From the NCBI RefSeq assembly GCF_000315015.1, contig NZ_BAEP01000075.1, positions 186,001 through 250,000 on the forward strand: a stretch of DNA of 64,000 bases. Reading direction: 5' to 3'. Below, in pieces: positions 1 through 8,810 of the stretch. Made by a program: the position numbers and the translations under genes. The number at the start of each line of letters is the position of its first letter. Position 1 is the stretch's first letter. This stretch comes from Paraglaciecola mesophila KMM 241 (GTDB taxonomy: Bacteria > Pseudomonadota > Gammaproteobacteria > Enterobacterales > Alteromonadaceae). The notes beneath the pieces were generated by a model. It did no database searches. It saw only the letters and a list, made by a program, of their open reading frames with translations, and was not told the origin of the DNA.

Positions 1-165
1 ACAAATGATAGTGAAATTAAAGAGGCGAGAATCACTTTTGAAACGTTTCAAAATGCGCAGTACACCCAAAAGGTGACACTAAGATGTATCACCCGCTATT
101 TTTCTATCACAAAAAAGCCCTGGCTGACAGTAGGCTTACAAAAATCACACCTAATTGACTCTTGA
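1..165 (+). CDS. possible 3' end of a gene cut by the window edge
   Basis: Frame 1 is open from the first base to a TGA at 163-165 (54 codons), ending in ...VGLQKSHLIDS. No start is visible because the window begins here. I recognise no family. An open frame of this length can occur by chance, so this may be intergenic DNA. The 135 bases from the stop to grxB hold no other convincing gene. Confidence 0.22.
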   Translation, partial: TNDSEIKEARITFETFQNAQYTQKVTLRCITRYFSITKKPWLTVGLQKSHLIDS

Positions 166-300
166 ACATACAAATAAGGGTTTTAATTTAGACTTGCTCA
201 GCAAAAATTTCGTTCATATTATCGATTCTCATCGTTTTGCCTTATGCTGGGGGGATAAAAATAATGTCACCTCATTTAGACTTAAGGGATAGCTTTTATT

Positions 301-960
301 ATGTCGACCATGCACTTATATATTTATGATCACTGCCCATACTGCGTTATGGCGCGTATGCCTTTTGCTATGAAAAACATACCTGTTGAACTAACCGTGT
401 TACCTAACGACGATGAAACAACGCCTATATCAATGATAGGCGTAAAAGCATGCCCCATTTTGAAAAAGCCTGATGGTAGCTTTATGCCCGAAAGCATGGA
501 AATAGTCAGCTATATTGACCAACTTGACAATAACCCGATATTTTCACCCTCAGCGAATCGAGCTGATTTATCGGCTTGGTTTAAGGACGTTAACTTATTA
601 ATGAAGCAACTACTTTACCCTCGGTGGATCACCTCGCCGGTAAAGGAGTTTCAAACTCAAAATGCGATTGATTATTTCACTCACAAAAAAAGCAAAGAAC
701 TTGGCTCTTTTACCGATGCATTGGCCAATAGTGAGCAACTCATAAAAGCGCTGGAAATCCAGTTGGAGAAGCTCGCGACGATATTGCACAGTGAGACAAG
801 TGTGAATGAGCAGCTTTCTTTTGATGATATCACTCTGTTTGGCCGATTACGGGGCATCACCTTAATCAAAGGGCTGACAATACCGGCAAAAATAAGCGTT
901 TATCTGGATTACTTTTCAACAACCTGTGACATTCCTCTATTTTACGATGCCGCGCAATAA
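301..960 (+). CDS. grxB: glutaredoxin 2 (GST-fold)
   Basis: A 219-residue protein, close to the 215 residues of E. coli GrxB. The N-terminal thioredoxin-fold half carries the dithiol active site C12-P-Y-C15 and the cis-proline segment ACPIL. It also has the glutathione-binding MPESMEIVSYID segment typical of GrxB. The C-terminal half is helical, like the GST C-domain. GrxB reduces protein disulfides in the cytoplasm using glutathione and unusually has a GST-like two-domain structure. The ATG follows an AAGGGATAG-like stretch at suitable distance. The gene stands alone: the next gene starts 99 bases downstream with its own ribosome site. The family call is firm; the physiological substrate is not visible. 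Confidence 0.93.
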   Translation: MSTMHLYIYDHCPYCVMARMPFAMKNIPVELTVLPNDDETTPISMIGVKACPILKKPDGSFMPESMEIVSYIDQLDNNPIFSPSANRADLSAWFKDVNLLMKQLLYPRWITSPVKEFQTQNAIDYFTHKKSKELGSFTDALANSEQLIKALEIQLEKLATILHSETSVNEQLSFDDITLFGRLRGITLIKGLTIPAKISVYLDYFSTTCDIPLFYDAAQ

Positions 961-1059
961 TAGGTCGCAATAATGCGAATCACCAACAAAGCCAATACCG
1001 TATGTAGTTAAGCGCTACTGACACTTTATAAAAAACCTTATGGGTAAGAGGATTATTTT

Positions 1060-2307
1060 TTGCACCACGTTAAATTCAAGATAGCGCTGTTCGTTCTAAG
1101 TATTTTGGTTTTGAGTAGCTGTTTCAGGGTCAATACGCCAATGGCCACCCCAAAAAATATGTGCCACATCATTTATGATGCTGGAAGTAGCGGTACACGT
1201 TTATTTATATATGAACAATCTGGTACAAGGCTAATCGCCCATAGTGGCCCAAAAATCGAGGCGCTTGCCACGCCATTGTACGTTAATAACCCTAGCCAAA
1301 TGACGAGTATCGATAACACGGTTAATGACGTGATCAGCACATTAGATTTAATTAGACGTGACGGAGCCCTAGATAACGGATACCCCAAGTGGATAGGGTT
1401 CGACTGGGTTAATCAATGCAATATGGTATCAGCAAAAATATATGCCACGGCCGGTATGCGTATTGCGCAGCAAACCAATCCCGAGGCTAGCCTAGCCATG
1501 TGGCGTGCCCTAAAGTCAACGTTAGCCGAAAAAGTTGGCCCTAAGGTGTTAATTGAAACGAAAACAATCACCGGATTTGAAGAGGGCTTGTATGCTTGGT
1601 TAAGTGTGCGAGATACACATAGTACAAGCGATTTTGGGATTGTTGAAATGGGCGGCGTATCCTCACAAGTGACGTTTGCCTGCCCAGAGTGCTCACCTGC
1701 CAATGATGCGGTCAAGAAGGTGAGGTTAAATGGCAAATCACTACAGATTTACAGTTATTCTTACTTGGGTTTAGGGCAAGATGCAGCGCCGAAAACGTTG
1801 ACCTTTCCAGTTATTTATCCGGTGCCAAAAACGTGTGCTTATGGAATAGGGGGGAGGCAAAAAGATTGGCGTGTTGCCGATTGTGCCGATGATATTCTAC
1901 TCACTATTCAAGGTAATAGCTCAGAGATAAAAGACCCATATAATTACTCATTGGCCGAAGAAAAAGGGAGGAAAGGGGCAAAAGGGACAACGAATACCTT
2001 ACCCACACCCCAGAAAAACATTCCTAAATGGACGTTAACCGGCGCATTTAACTATAAAAAAGAAACAGACATTAAAGAATGTTGTTTCAATGAAGGTCAT
2101 GGGTGCTATCACACGCAAACCTCATGCTTTGTTCCTATTTATTTAGATAAATATTTACAGACCCTAAATATTTCCCCGGCTCAAACCACTAAAAATGACG
2201 TGAGCTGGACACGAGGCGCAGTGCTGTGTGAAATCGAAAACTGCTTAGCTGATATGGCGACTCCGCCGGTATGTCGCTGGATGGCGTCTGGCTGCTTAAG
2301 CCACTGA
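1060..2307 (+). CDS. apyrase-like nucleoside phosphatase lipoprotein (GDA1/CD39 family)
   Basis: The protein has 415 residues. A hydrophobic N-terminus ends in a lipobox-like L-S-S-C (C21), suggesting a lipoprotein. Apyrase conserved regions follow in order: ACR1 DAGSSGTR at residues 40-47, ACR2 YATAGMR near 128, ACR3 GFEEGLYAW near 171 and ACR4 IVEMGGVSSQVTF near 197. ACR3 includes the glutamate used as general base in the family. GDA1/CD39 enzymes hydrolyse nucleoside tri- and diphosphates and are mostly eukaryotic; a few bacteria such as Legionella have them. Many cysteines lie in the C-terminal half, consistent with an exported, disulfide-bonded protein. The start is TTG at 1060, with AAGAGGA seven bases upstream. 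The role (periplasmic or surface nucleotide scavenging) is inferred. No neighbour explains it. Confidence 0.85.
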   Translation: MHHVKFKIALFVLSILVLSSCFRVNTPMATPKNMCHIIYDAGSSGTRLFIYEQSGTRLIAHSGPKIEALATPLYVNNPSQMTSIDNTVNDVISTLDLIRRDGALDNGYPKWIGFDWVNQCNMVSAKIYATAGMRIAQQTNPEASLAMWRALKSTLAEKVGPKVLIETKTITGFEEGLYAWLSVRDTHSTSDFGIVEMGGVSSQVTFACPECSPANDAVKKVRLNGKSLQIYSYSYLGLGQDAAPKTLTFPVIYPVPKTCAYGIGGRQKDWRVADCADDILLTIQGNSSEIKDPYNYSLAEEKGRKGAKGTTNTLPTPQKNIPKWTLTGAFNYKKETDIKECCFNEGHGCYHTQTSCFVPIYLDKYLQTLNISPAQTTKNDVSWTRGAVLCEIENCLADMATPPVCRWMASGCLSH

Positions 2308-2382
2308 TAATTACAAAAGATAAACCATGCACATCACCTTCTTTATTGTTGATAGGATCTATCGGTAACCAGACTAAATTCA

Positions 2383-4140
2383 ATGAGCCAAGCATTCATA
2401 CTACGAGATTACCAAACGCAAGCGGTTGACGCCGCACTAGCGCATTTTCGGCAAAGCGATGACCCCGCTGTGATTGTATTGCCCACAGGCGCTGGTAAAA
2501 GCTTGGTCATTGCCGAGTTGAGTCGACTGGCAAAAGGCCGTGTTATCTGCCTTGCACATGTCAAAGAGTTAGTGGAGCAAAATCACGCTAAGTTTCTGGC
2601 TACTGGCTCAGCAGCGGGGCTATTTTCCGCGGGCTTAGGCCAAAAAGACAGCAACCTAAAAACCACCTTCGCCAGTATTCAGTCACTGTCTGGAAACCTA
2701 GATACTTTTAATACCCCTGCCAGTCTAATTATTATTGATGAATGTCACCGAGTAGGGCTAGAGGACGGCGCTCAATACAATAAAACCTTGGCACATTTTC
2801 GCAGCTTGAATCCAAAAGTAAAAATACTTGGGTTAACTGCTACCCCTTACCGGTTAGGCAGTGGCTGGATTTATCAGCATCATTATCATGGTTATACACG
2901 GCCCTCGGGCCAAACTTTTTTTAAAAAATGTATTTTTGAGCTGCCTTTGCAGTACATGGTCAAAAATCAATATTTAACACCGCCCATACATTATGATGCG
3001 GCTGTTGCTCATTATGACTTTAGTTTGCTAACAGAAAGCTTAGACGGTGAGCAAAACACCGATGATATCGCCTTAAATGAACTTATTCACAAACACCCAA
3101 GAGTGACTAAGGCTGTGACCGAACAAATACTGCAGCTTAGTCAAGACCGCCAAGGCGTCATGATTTTTGCCGCCACTGTCGACCACGCAAAAGAGATCTG
3201 CGCTTATTTACCTGCACAGCAAACAGCCTTAATTACCGGTACCACAAAAATAAAACAACGTGACAGCCTCATCGCCGCCTTTAAAGCCAAGAAAATTAAG
3301 TATTTAGTGAATGTATCGGTACTAACCACGGGCTTTGATGCGCCCCACGTAGACGTGATTGCCATTTTACGCCCCACCCAATCTATCAGTTTGTTTCAAC
3401 AAATTGTCGGGCGCGGCTTGCGCCTCAGCCCTGGCAAAAAAGACTGCTTAGTATTGGATTACACCAATAATGGTTACGATATTTTTCAACCTGAAATTGG
3501 CGAAAAAAAGCCCACACCAGATTCCGTTGCCGTACAAGTACATTGCCCTCGATGTGGTTTTGCTAATGCATTTTGGGGGCGAAAAGACGCACAAGGTCAT
3601 ATTCTTGAACATTTTGGTCGCCGCTGCCAAGGCTTGGTCGACACCCCAGATGGTGAAACCCAATGCAGCTATCGTTTTCGCTTTAAACACTGCCCCTATT
3701 GCAATCAAGAAAACGACATTGCTGCCAGACAGTGCCAGCACTGCAATGAGAAGCTCATCGACCCTGACGACATATTAAGAAAAGCGTTAAATTTAAATAG
3801 TAATAAAGTACTGCGCTGCGCTGCCATTACCCCTGTGATCAACTCAGCAGAAAAGAGTATAAAAATCACCTATCACGATGAAGATGGCCTGACATTATCA
3901 GAGACTTTTCGTTTCAATTATAAAAAAGCCAGACAACGCTTTAACGATTTATTCGCACGAAGATTAGCTAGCGGTACCCAGTCGATTCATTTCGAATCCA
4001 TTGAAGAGCTACAACCGTTTTTGCCCTATCTGCCAACGCCCGACTTCGTAATAGCCAAAAAGCAAAAACACCACTGGCAAGTCACCGAACGATTATTTGA
4101 TTACCAAGGGCCTTACCGAAAGGCCAATGCGCTTGGCTAG
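2383..4140 (+). CDS. radD: RadD-type DEAD/DEAH-box helicase
   Basis: The protein has 585 residues; E. coli RadD (YejH) has 586. The order is a Q-like LRDYQTQAV motif, Walker A PTGAGKS near residues 35-41, motif II DECH, motif III LTATPYRLG, and a helicase C-terminal domain with TTGFDAP and QIVGRGLRLS. Cysteine clusters CPRC and CPYC...CQHC in the last third look like the zinc-binding part of RadD. RadD is a superfamily 2 ATPase acting with RecA and SSB in post-replication repair. It is monocistronic in appearance. The TAG stop sits inside a 9-bp hairpin (see 4136-4158). Confidence 0.9.
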   Translation: MSQAFILRDYQTQAVDAALAHFRQSDDPAVIVLPTGAGKSLVIAELSRLAKGRVICLAHVKELVEQNHAKFLATGSAAGLFSAGLGQKDSNLKTTFASIQSLSGNLDTFNTPASLIIIDECHRVGLEDGAQYNKTLAHFRSLNPKVKILGLTATPYRLGSGWIYQHHYHGYTRPSGQTFFKKCIFELPLQYMVKNQYLTPPIHYDAAVAHYDFSLLTESLDGEQNTDDIALNELIHKHPRVTKAVTEQILQLSQDRQGVMIFAATVDHAKEICAYLPAQQTALITGTTKIKQRDSLIAAFKAKKIKYLVNVSVLTTGFDAPHVDVIAILRPTQSISLFQQIVGRGLRLSPGKKDCLVLDYTNNGYDIFQPEIGEKKPTPDSVAVQVHCPRCGFANAFWGRKDAQGHILEHFGRRCQGLVDTPDGETQCSYRFRFKHCPYCNQENDIAARQCQHCNEKLIDPDDILRKALNLNSNKVLRCAAITPVINSAEKSIKITYHDEDGLTLSETFRFNYKKARQRFNDLFARRLASGTQSIHFESIEELQPFLPYLPTPDFVIAKKQKHHWQVTERLFDYQGPYRKANALG

Positions 4141-4158
4141 CGCACCTTTTGCGCTAGC
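4136..4158. terminator. hairpin overlapping the radD stop codon
   Basis: gctagcgca (4136-4144) pairs perfectly with tgcgctagc (4150-4158) around a 5-base loop. The TAG of radD lies in the left arm. No long T-run follows on either strand, so it is a weak intrinsic terminator at best, but it lies between convergent genes. Confidence 0.45.
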
Positions 4159-4200
4159 ACTTGATATACCCAGGAGCTTAGGGCTTATCGCCGCGGTGCT

Positions 4201-4240
4201 CTTTATTCGCCGCAGGCGCTCTTTATTCGCCGCAGGCGCT
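4201..4240. repeat. two perfect tandem copies of a 20-bp unit
   Basis: The unit ctttattcgccgcaggcgct occurs at 4201-4220 and again at 4221-4240. The second copy supplies the first two bases of the complement of the TAG stop of the MFS gene. It looks like a recent slippage duplication at the gene's 3' end. Confidence 0.85.
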
Positions 4241-5531
4241 ATGCAGAAGCGGGTTCCTTCGGCGATTGTTTTGACTCCTCAATGGCTGATAACGCTGAGC
4301 CGCTGCGAATGTATTGCACTACCGCCAGCAAAATCACCAAGCTAGAGAATATCAAAGCATAACGCAGTGATTCACTACCGTATTCAGGGGCGAAATAATC
4401 ACTGACCACACCGGTGGCAACAGGGCCACAACCCAAACCGACAATGTTAAGAATAAAGAACAAAATCGCCGAGGTTGTCGCACGCATCGACGGTTTGACC
4501 AAATGATGGGAGATCGCAATCGTTGGTCCAAGGTAACAAGAGCCAAATACATTGCTGATAAAGATGCACACCAACACCAAGGTCAACGAGTCTAAGCTCA
4601 ATGCCAGTAAACTAAAGGGCACAGAAAGCAGCACGCCAATGGCAGGCACCCACATGTACCAACGCAAATTCATCTTACCGAATTTGTCAGCCAGAAAGCC
4701 GCCGCTGAGAGCGCCAATGACACCAGAGAAACCAATGATAAGGCCAAGAGAAACGCCCACTTCTGAGATGCTCATACCATGGCTACGAATTAAGAAAGAC
4801 GGGATAAAAGTTAAAGTGGAGTAACCGGTAAAGGCACAAAAACCGGCAGCAAAGGCTGCTTTGCGAAACGGCTTAGACTTCCACAAGAAACTCAATGTTT
4901 GCTTGAAAGTGTATTTCTCGCCTTCGTTCGGGTCAGAGACCATACCTGAGCCACCTCTAGGCGGCTCTTTCAAAGTTAAGCGCACTACCACAGCCATCAA
5001 AATACCGGGTAAACCCACAGCGAAAAACGCCATCCGCCAACCAATTTTGTCGGCCAACCAGCCGCCTAGCAGCAAGCCAACCAAAATACCCAGATACAAG
5101 CCCATGCTGTAAATAGACATGGCCGCACCGCGCTCTTCAGGGGCGTAGTAATCTGAAATCATAGAATGGGAAGGAGGGCTCGCGCCAGCTTCGCCGATAC
5201 CCACACCAATTCTAGCCAGTAGCAATTGGGTATAGTTTTGCGCCAAGCCTGACACAGCGGTCATGCCGCTCCATATGACTAAGGCTAAGCTGACAATATT
5301 GCGCCGATTACCCACATCTGCCCATCGAGCGATAGGGATACCCACCACCACATAGAACAAAGCAAAAGCAAAACCAGTTAATAAACCTAGCTGGGTATCA
5401 GATAACCCCAGCTCCGCTTTAATCGGTTCTTGCAGGATGACCAAAATTTGGCGATCAACAAAATTGAAGATATAAACCAAGGTAAGAATAAACAGGACAT
5501 AGCGTCGATAACTGCGTGTTTCCGCATTCAT
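4239..5531 (-). CDS. MFS transporter, spinster-like
   Basis: The protein has 430 residues with about twelve hydrophobic segments split by a charged central loop (near residues 195-215), the usual MFS layout. Early residues NFVDRQILVILQEPIKAEL and the loop 2-3 segment GIPIARWADVGNRR match the MFS signature, as does ARIGVGIGEAGASPPS of the spinster/hexuronate-like group. These proteins are inner-membrane secondary carriers; the substrate cannot be read from the sequence. The ATG start is followed by a short cytoplasmic NAETRSYRR head. It is convergent with radD and no partner gene adjoins it. Confidence 0.85.
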   Translation of the reverse strand: MNAETRSYRRYVLFILTLVYIFNFVDRQILVILQEPIKAELGLSDTQLGLLTGFAFALFYVVVGIPIARWADVGNRRNIVSLALVIWSGMTAVSGLAQNYTQLLLARIGVGIGEAGASPPSHSMISDYYAPEERGAAMSIYSMGLYLGILVGLLLGGWLADKIGWRMAFFAVGLPGILMAVVVRLTLKEPPRGGSGMVSDPNEGEKYTFKQTLSFLWKSKPFRKAAFAAGFCAFTGYSTLTFIPSFLIRSHGMSISEVGVSLGLIIGFSGVIGALSGGFLADKFGKMNLRWYMWVPAIGVLLSVPFSLLALSLDSLTLVLVCIFISNVFGSCYLGPTIAISHHLVKPSMRATTSAILFFILNIVGLGCGPVATGVVSDYFAPEYGSESLRYALIFSSLVILLAVVQYIRSGSALSAIEESKQSPKEPASA

Positions 5532-6077
5532 AGAACATTCTCAAAAGAGTATTGGCTGATAGGAAAATCGAGTATGCCGACTAAATATTATCCACTCAAG
5601 CATCACAAATGGGCGTGAGAGTGCTCACTGGGCACACGCAAAATGCAAATGCGTTTACAAGTCAGTAACAATGCGGTTACTGGGTGGTTACAACTTGCAG
5701 GTGACGCATCTATTTTTATTATGAATGAACAATTATACCTGTTGGGTTGTGATCTTGAGGGGCATGGGCGGTGCTTATTTATGCGCTTCGCGCACTGAGA
5801 TTACGCTTCGCGTAGGGCATGCGCGTTGCTCACTTATGCGCTTCGCTTATTTATGGCCTTCGGCCACAGAGCATGCACTTCGTTTATCATGTGCTGCGCA
5901 CACTGAGATTACGCTGCGCGTAGGGCATTCGCGTTGCTCACCTATGCGCTTAGCTTATCGTCATCCATGACGAGTATGACTCTCGTCCCTACGAGCCAGT
6001 GACTTCTTTTCAACAGCCAAAAGAAGTCACCAAGAAAGGCCGCCCTCCGGCAAGTCACTTATCCCTGTGCTTCTCGA

Positions 6078-6153
6078 CTAACACTGGTCGTGAAAACGCG
6101 TTCCCGACGCGGCTTTCACTTGAATGACATCCATGTCATTAATCCAGCGTTAG
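6078..6153. repeat. three-way-junction module, copy 1
   Basis: Outer stem ctaacactgg (6078-6087) pairs with ccagcgttag (6144-6153), with one A-C mismatch. Inside are a gtgaaa...tttcac branch around the acgcgttcccgacgcg core and a second hairpin aatgacat-cc-atgtcatt (6123-6140). Confidence 0.75.
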
Positions 6154-6507
6154 CCTTCGATGCTCGGGGTGACTTGAGTCGGTGAATAAAGCATGCGCTT
6201 CGCTTACTAAGATTACGCTGCGCGTAGGGCATTCGCTTCGCTCACCATGCGCTTCGCTTACCGCAATCCATTGCGTTTTTGATACGGCATCCCTGCCGCA
6301 CCAGTAACTCTTTCTTCAACAGCTAAGAAAGAGTAACCAGACAAAGTTGTAGGGAACAACTTTGAACATCCGCAGGATGGTGCGCAGCACGAAGGGCATG
6401 GATAGCCCGAAGTAAAGAAGCCGCCTCCAGCAAGTCACTTATCTCGGCAACTGCTCCCTGCGTTGCTCTACCTTCCAACATCCATGTTGGTCGCCTGCGC
6501 TTCTCGT

Positions 6508-6582
6508 CTAACACTGGTCGTGAAAACGCGTTCCCGACGCGGCTTTCACTCAGATTGCTCCCGGCAATCTCACCAGCGTTAG
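6508..6582. repeat. three-way-junction module, copy 2
   Basis: It has the same outer stem (6508-6517 with 6573-6582) and the same gtgaaa/tttcac branch as copy 1. The second branch is a different hairpin, agattgc-tcccg-gcaatct (6552-6570). Confidence 0.75.
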
Positions 6583-6775
6583 CCTTCGATGCTCGGGGTG
6601 ACTTGAGTCGGTGAACAAAGCAAAGCATGCGCTTCGCTTATCGTCATCTCGGTAACTGCTCCTGCGTTACTCTACCTTCCGCCATCCATGGCGGTCGCAT
6701 GACGAGTATGACTCTCGTCCCTACGAGCCAGTAACTTCTTTTCAACAGCCAAAAGAAGTCACCAAGAAAGGCCGA

Positions 6776-6930
6776 TCTCCAACCAATTTTCTGATCCATA
6801 TTTTTAATCGACTTTAATGTCAGAGCGGCGAAAGGAAACATCCATGTAAAGCACTTCGCCTTGTCCAGACGTCCATGTCTGGACATCTGACAAGCCATTT
6901 AAAAAGATGGAAAATTGGAGTCGTGGAAAA
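6776..6930. repeat. left arm of an inverted repeat pair (family B) bracketing the two-gene cassette
   Basis: This stretch is the reverse complement, with modest divergence, of the outer parts of 8811-9090. Both carry the sentence that reads cacgactccaattttccat...ttgtcagatgtccagac on one side and agtgctttaca...ttggttggagatcggc on the other. The left arm lacks about 130 bp of the middle. There it has a perfect 8-bp hairpin, gtccagac/gtctggac (6863-6884). Confidence 0.75.
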
Positions 6931-7117
6931 GCCAAAGCATGCGCTGCGCTTATTTATGAGCACAGAAAAATACTCGTTACCTTCGGCTATTCCGGTAAAC
7001 AGCAAGATCTTGGAAGTTTTCCGTGTTTCTACAAAAGCGTGTTTAAAAAATGGAAAAAATTTAACCTGTACAAAAAGTTACGGTGTATGCTAAAAACGAC
7101 ATATAGGGAAAGGTGGA

Positions 7118-7158
7118 AAAATGCCGTGTTTAATACGCGGATGCAATCACGGCATTTT
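7118..7158. repeat. 11-bp perfect inverted repeat upstream of the DUF1643-like gene
   Basis: aaaatgccgtg (7118-7128) pairs with cacggcatttt (7148-7158) around a 19-base spacer, ending 40 bases before the TTG start. It could be an operator or an mRNA leader hairpin. An ATG at 7121 lies inside the left arm, which argues against using it as the start. Confidence 0.6.
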
Positions 7159-7198
7159 GCAAGTTTTTAATATTGTTACATGCCTCAAAGGAATCGAG

Positions 7199-7810
7199 TT
7201 GAGCACTAAATTCGAAGTTAAAGGCCTCTTTTACGAGTCCAATGGATATAAGTTACGTAAGTATCTAGACATCACGCGAGCTGACGTAGAACTCAATGAA
7301 CCTGATCTCATGGTTGTAATGATGAATCCTGGCTCTTCTTATCCATTGGACGGTATCGACAACAACTCCGTACCATCAGTGGCGGAGCCAGACACTACAC
7401 AACAACAAATTATGAAAGTCATGGATGCGTCAGCGTTTAACTACGCCAGAATTTTAAATTTGTCTGATCTCCGTACACCGGATTCAAATGAGCTGTATCG
7501 TTTCTTGAAGTCCGAAGAAAGCAGTACAGTAGAGCATTCTATTTTTTCGCCCGATCGTAAATTTGAATTGGCACAGCTATTCGTTAATGGTGTACCGGTT
7601 ATTTTTGGCTGGGGCGTAAACCAAGCTTTAATTCCTTTGGCCAAACAGGCTATAGACACCTTGTGTATTAGCAACCCTTTCGGAATTTTAAAACCAAATA
7701 CTAGATACTCGTACTATCACCCATTACCAAGAGTCTATGCAAAGCAACTTGAGTGGGTTCAACATGTAACAAGTCAAAGCAGTCGGGCGGCTAACCCCGC
7801 CGCTGTTTGA
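7199..7810 (+). CDS. DUF1643-like protein
   Basis: Start chosen at TTG 7199 because AAAGGA lies six bases upstream; an ATG at 7121 in the same frame lies in a hairpin and would add 26 atypical residues. The protein is then 203 residues. The segment DLMVVMMNPGSSYP, followed by a polar stretch, TQQQIMKVM and an NLSDLRTPDSNEL segment, resembles DUF1643 (there LMVIMLNPSTAD..., then a region on nearby gene names and places). A VPVIFGWGVN strand and YYHPLPRV follow. The molecular function of DUF1643 is unknown to me; members often sit on mobile or accessory DNA. The C-terminal tail SSRAANPAAV is encoded by a small GC hairpin (7786-7801) and may be a late addition. The next gene starts 52 bases downstream, probably co-transcribed. 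Confidence 0.62.
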   Translation: MSTKFEVKGLFYESNGYKLRKYLDITRADVELNEPDLMVVMMNPGSSYPLDGIDNNSVPSVAEPDTTQQQIMKVMDASAFNYARILNLSDLRTPDSNELYRFLKSEESSTVEHSIFSPDRKFELAQLFVNGVPVIFGWGVNQALIPLAKQAIDTLCISNPFGILKPNTRYSYYHPLPRVYAKQLEWVQHVTSQSSRAANPAAV

Positions 7811-7862
7811 AGCGTTATAAGTTGGTCTAAATCGTCACGAATATAGAGATTGAGAAATTATT

Positions 7863-8732
7863 GTGTATGAAATAATTGCTGCGGCTACAAACCTTACTGC
7901 TTTAGCAGTTATTGCGTTCATATACGCCGCGTATATAAAAAATCTTCGGTCAGTGAATCAGCTTAAGGATTCTCAGCTTAAAGTAGCAGAGCAAAATCTG
8001 AAGCTCTGGAAGGACAAAGCACTGGAGCTCGAACGAAGAGCCCCTGAGTTTATTGAAAAGCAGCTCAGCGAAAGAATAAAAATAAGAGAAGAAGAGCTTT
8101 CCAGATTAGCCAAAGATAGTGAGTTTCATGTAGAGCAGATTGAACTGAAAAACAGAGAAATAAGATCACTTCGAGATTCCATTGAAAAAGCAACGGAATA
8201 TCGAAAAAGTATCACGGTGTGGGATAGTGAAGAAAAAGATTTTGTGGAAGTTTCTGATAGCAACTTGGAGCAAAGGTACATCGGGTCAGTATGTGTGGAC
8301 ACCGCGAGTTTAATGATCTGTGATCCTTGGTACCCAAAGATGTCCTCAGAAAGGGAAGCAGAGGAGTTTCAGTCGCAAACACATATGTATCAAGTCATAA
8401 ACTCTGGAGAATTGTTTTGCACTGATGATGAAGGTGATTCATTTTCGTCAGAGCTTCTTGGTTTCGAGGAAGAATTAACAGTGAAGGATATGGTTGGGAG
8501 CGGTTTAATAAAGAAAATTGAATACAACGGAAATATGCCCGCCATAAACTCTAGCTATATCGGAGGTGATATGAGTGATCCGGAGTATAAAAAAATACGA
8601 CACTTATCATTTATTAATGGTCGTCTGGGCGCGGGTATTTCTATTTCTATAGGCGCTGACGGGGTTTATCCTGTCTACATTGAATACTATAAGGATGAAA
8701 TGCAAAGAATAATCATCGGTGCGGGGAATTAA
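7863..8732 (+). CDS. membrane-anchored coiled-coil protein with a C-terminal beta-rich domain
   Basis: The protein has 289 residues. Residues 3-26 form one hydrophobic helix (IAAATNLTALAVIAFIYAAY). Residues about 30-115 are charged and heptad-like (many E, K, L), predicting a coiled coil. The C-terminal 150 residues hold VCVDTASLMICDPWYP and, near the end, GAGISISIGADGVYPVYIEYY. This pair of motifs recalls a family of small beta proteins with a VDSGQLxxxDPCY-like start and a GDGxYPVY-like end; I am not certain of the match. The start is GTG 7863, with only a weak purine-rich site upstream. No other start fits. It lies 52 bases after the DUF1643-like gene, inside the inverted-repeat bracket. 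Function unknown; a membrane-tethered sensor is possible. Confidence 0.6.
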   Translation: MYEIIAAATNLTALAVIAFIYAAYIKNLRSVNQLKDSQLKVAEQNLKLWKDKALELERRAPEFIEKQLSERIKIREEELSRLAKDSEFHVEQIELKNREIRSLRDSIEKATEYRKSITVWDSEEKDFVEVSDSNLEQRYIGSVCVDTASLMICDPWYPKMSSEREAEEFQSQTHMYQVINSGELFCTDDEGDSFSSELLGFEEELTVKDMVGSGLIKKIEYNGNMPAINSSYIGGDMSDPEYKKIRHLSFINGRLGAGISISIGADGVYPVYIEYYKDEMQRIIIGAGN

Positions 8733-8810
8733 CAGGAAACCCATGATAATTCATATTAAATCCGCACTTGAAAATACCGCTTTTTTAGCGACGTAGTCGC
8801 TGCTTTGGTT

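Larger units (their letters stand above)
5755..6775. repeat. hairpin mosaic repeat unit 0 (reverse polarity to units 1-3)
   Basis: Non-coding DNA made of consecutive hairpins. Triloop hairpins occur at 5782-5794, 5802-5814, 5854-5866, 5890-5902 and 5910-5922. CAACAGCY-loop hairpins lie at 5999-6030, 6304-6337 and 6731-6762. Three-way-junction modules lie at 6078-6153 and 6508-6582. A 9-bp stem (caaagttgt/acaactttg) lies at 6342-6364. The same blocks recur in reverse complement in units 1-3. Open frames here (such as 5725-5970 and 6323-6628) are by-products of the repeats: low-complexity, with no family match I can see. Confidence 0.85.

Noticed and set aside
5725-5970. 81-codon open frame
   Set aside because: Runs through the triloop hairpin array; low-complexity product and no ribosome site.
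6323-6628. 101-codon leftward open frame
   Set aside because: Lies wholly in repeat modules found elsewhere in other frames; product has no family features.
7780-7822. attC site at the end of the DUF1643-like gene
   Set aside because: A GC hairpin and GCGTTATAA look attC-like, but the pairing arms are too short and close (well under 57 bases) and no partner box exists.
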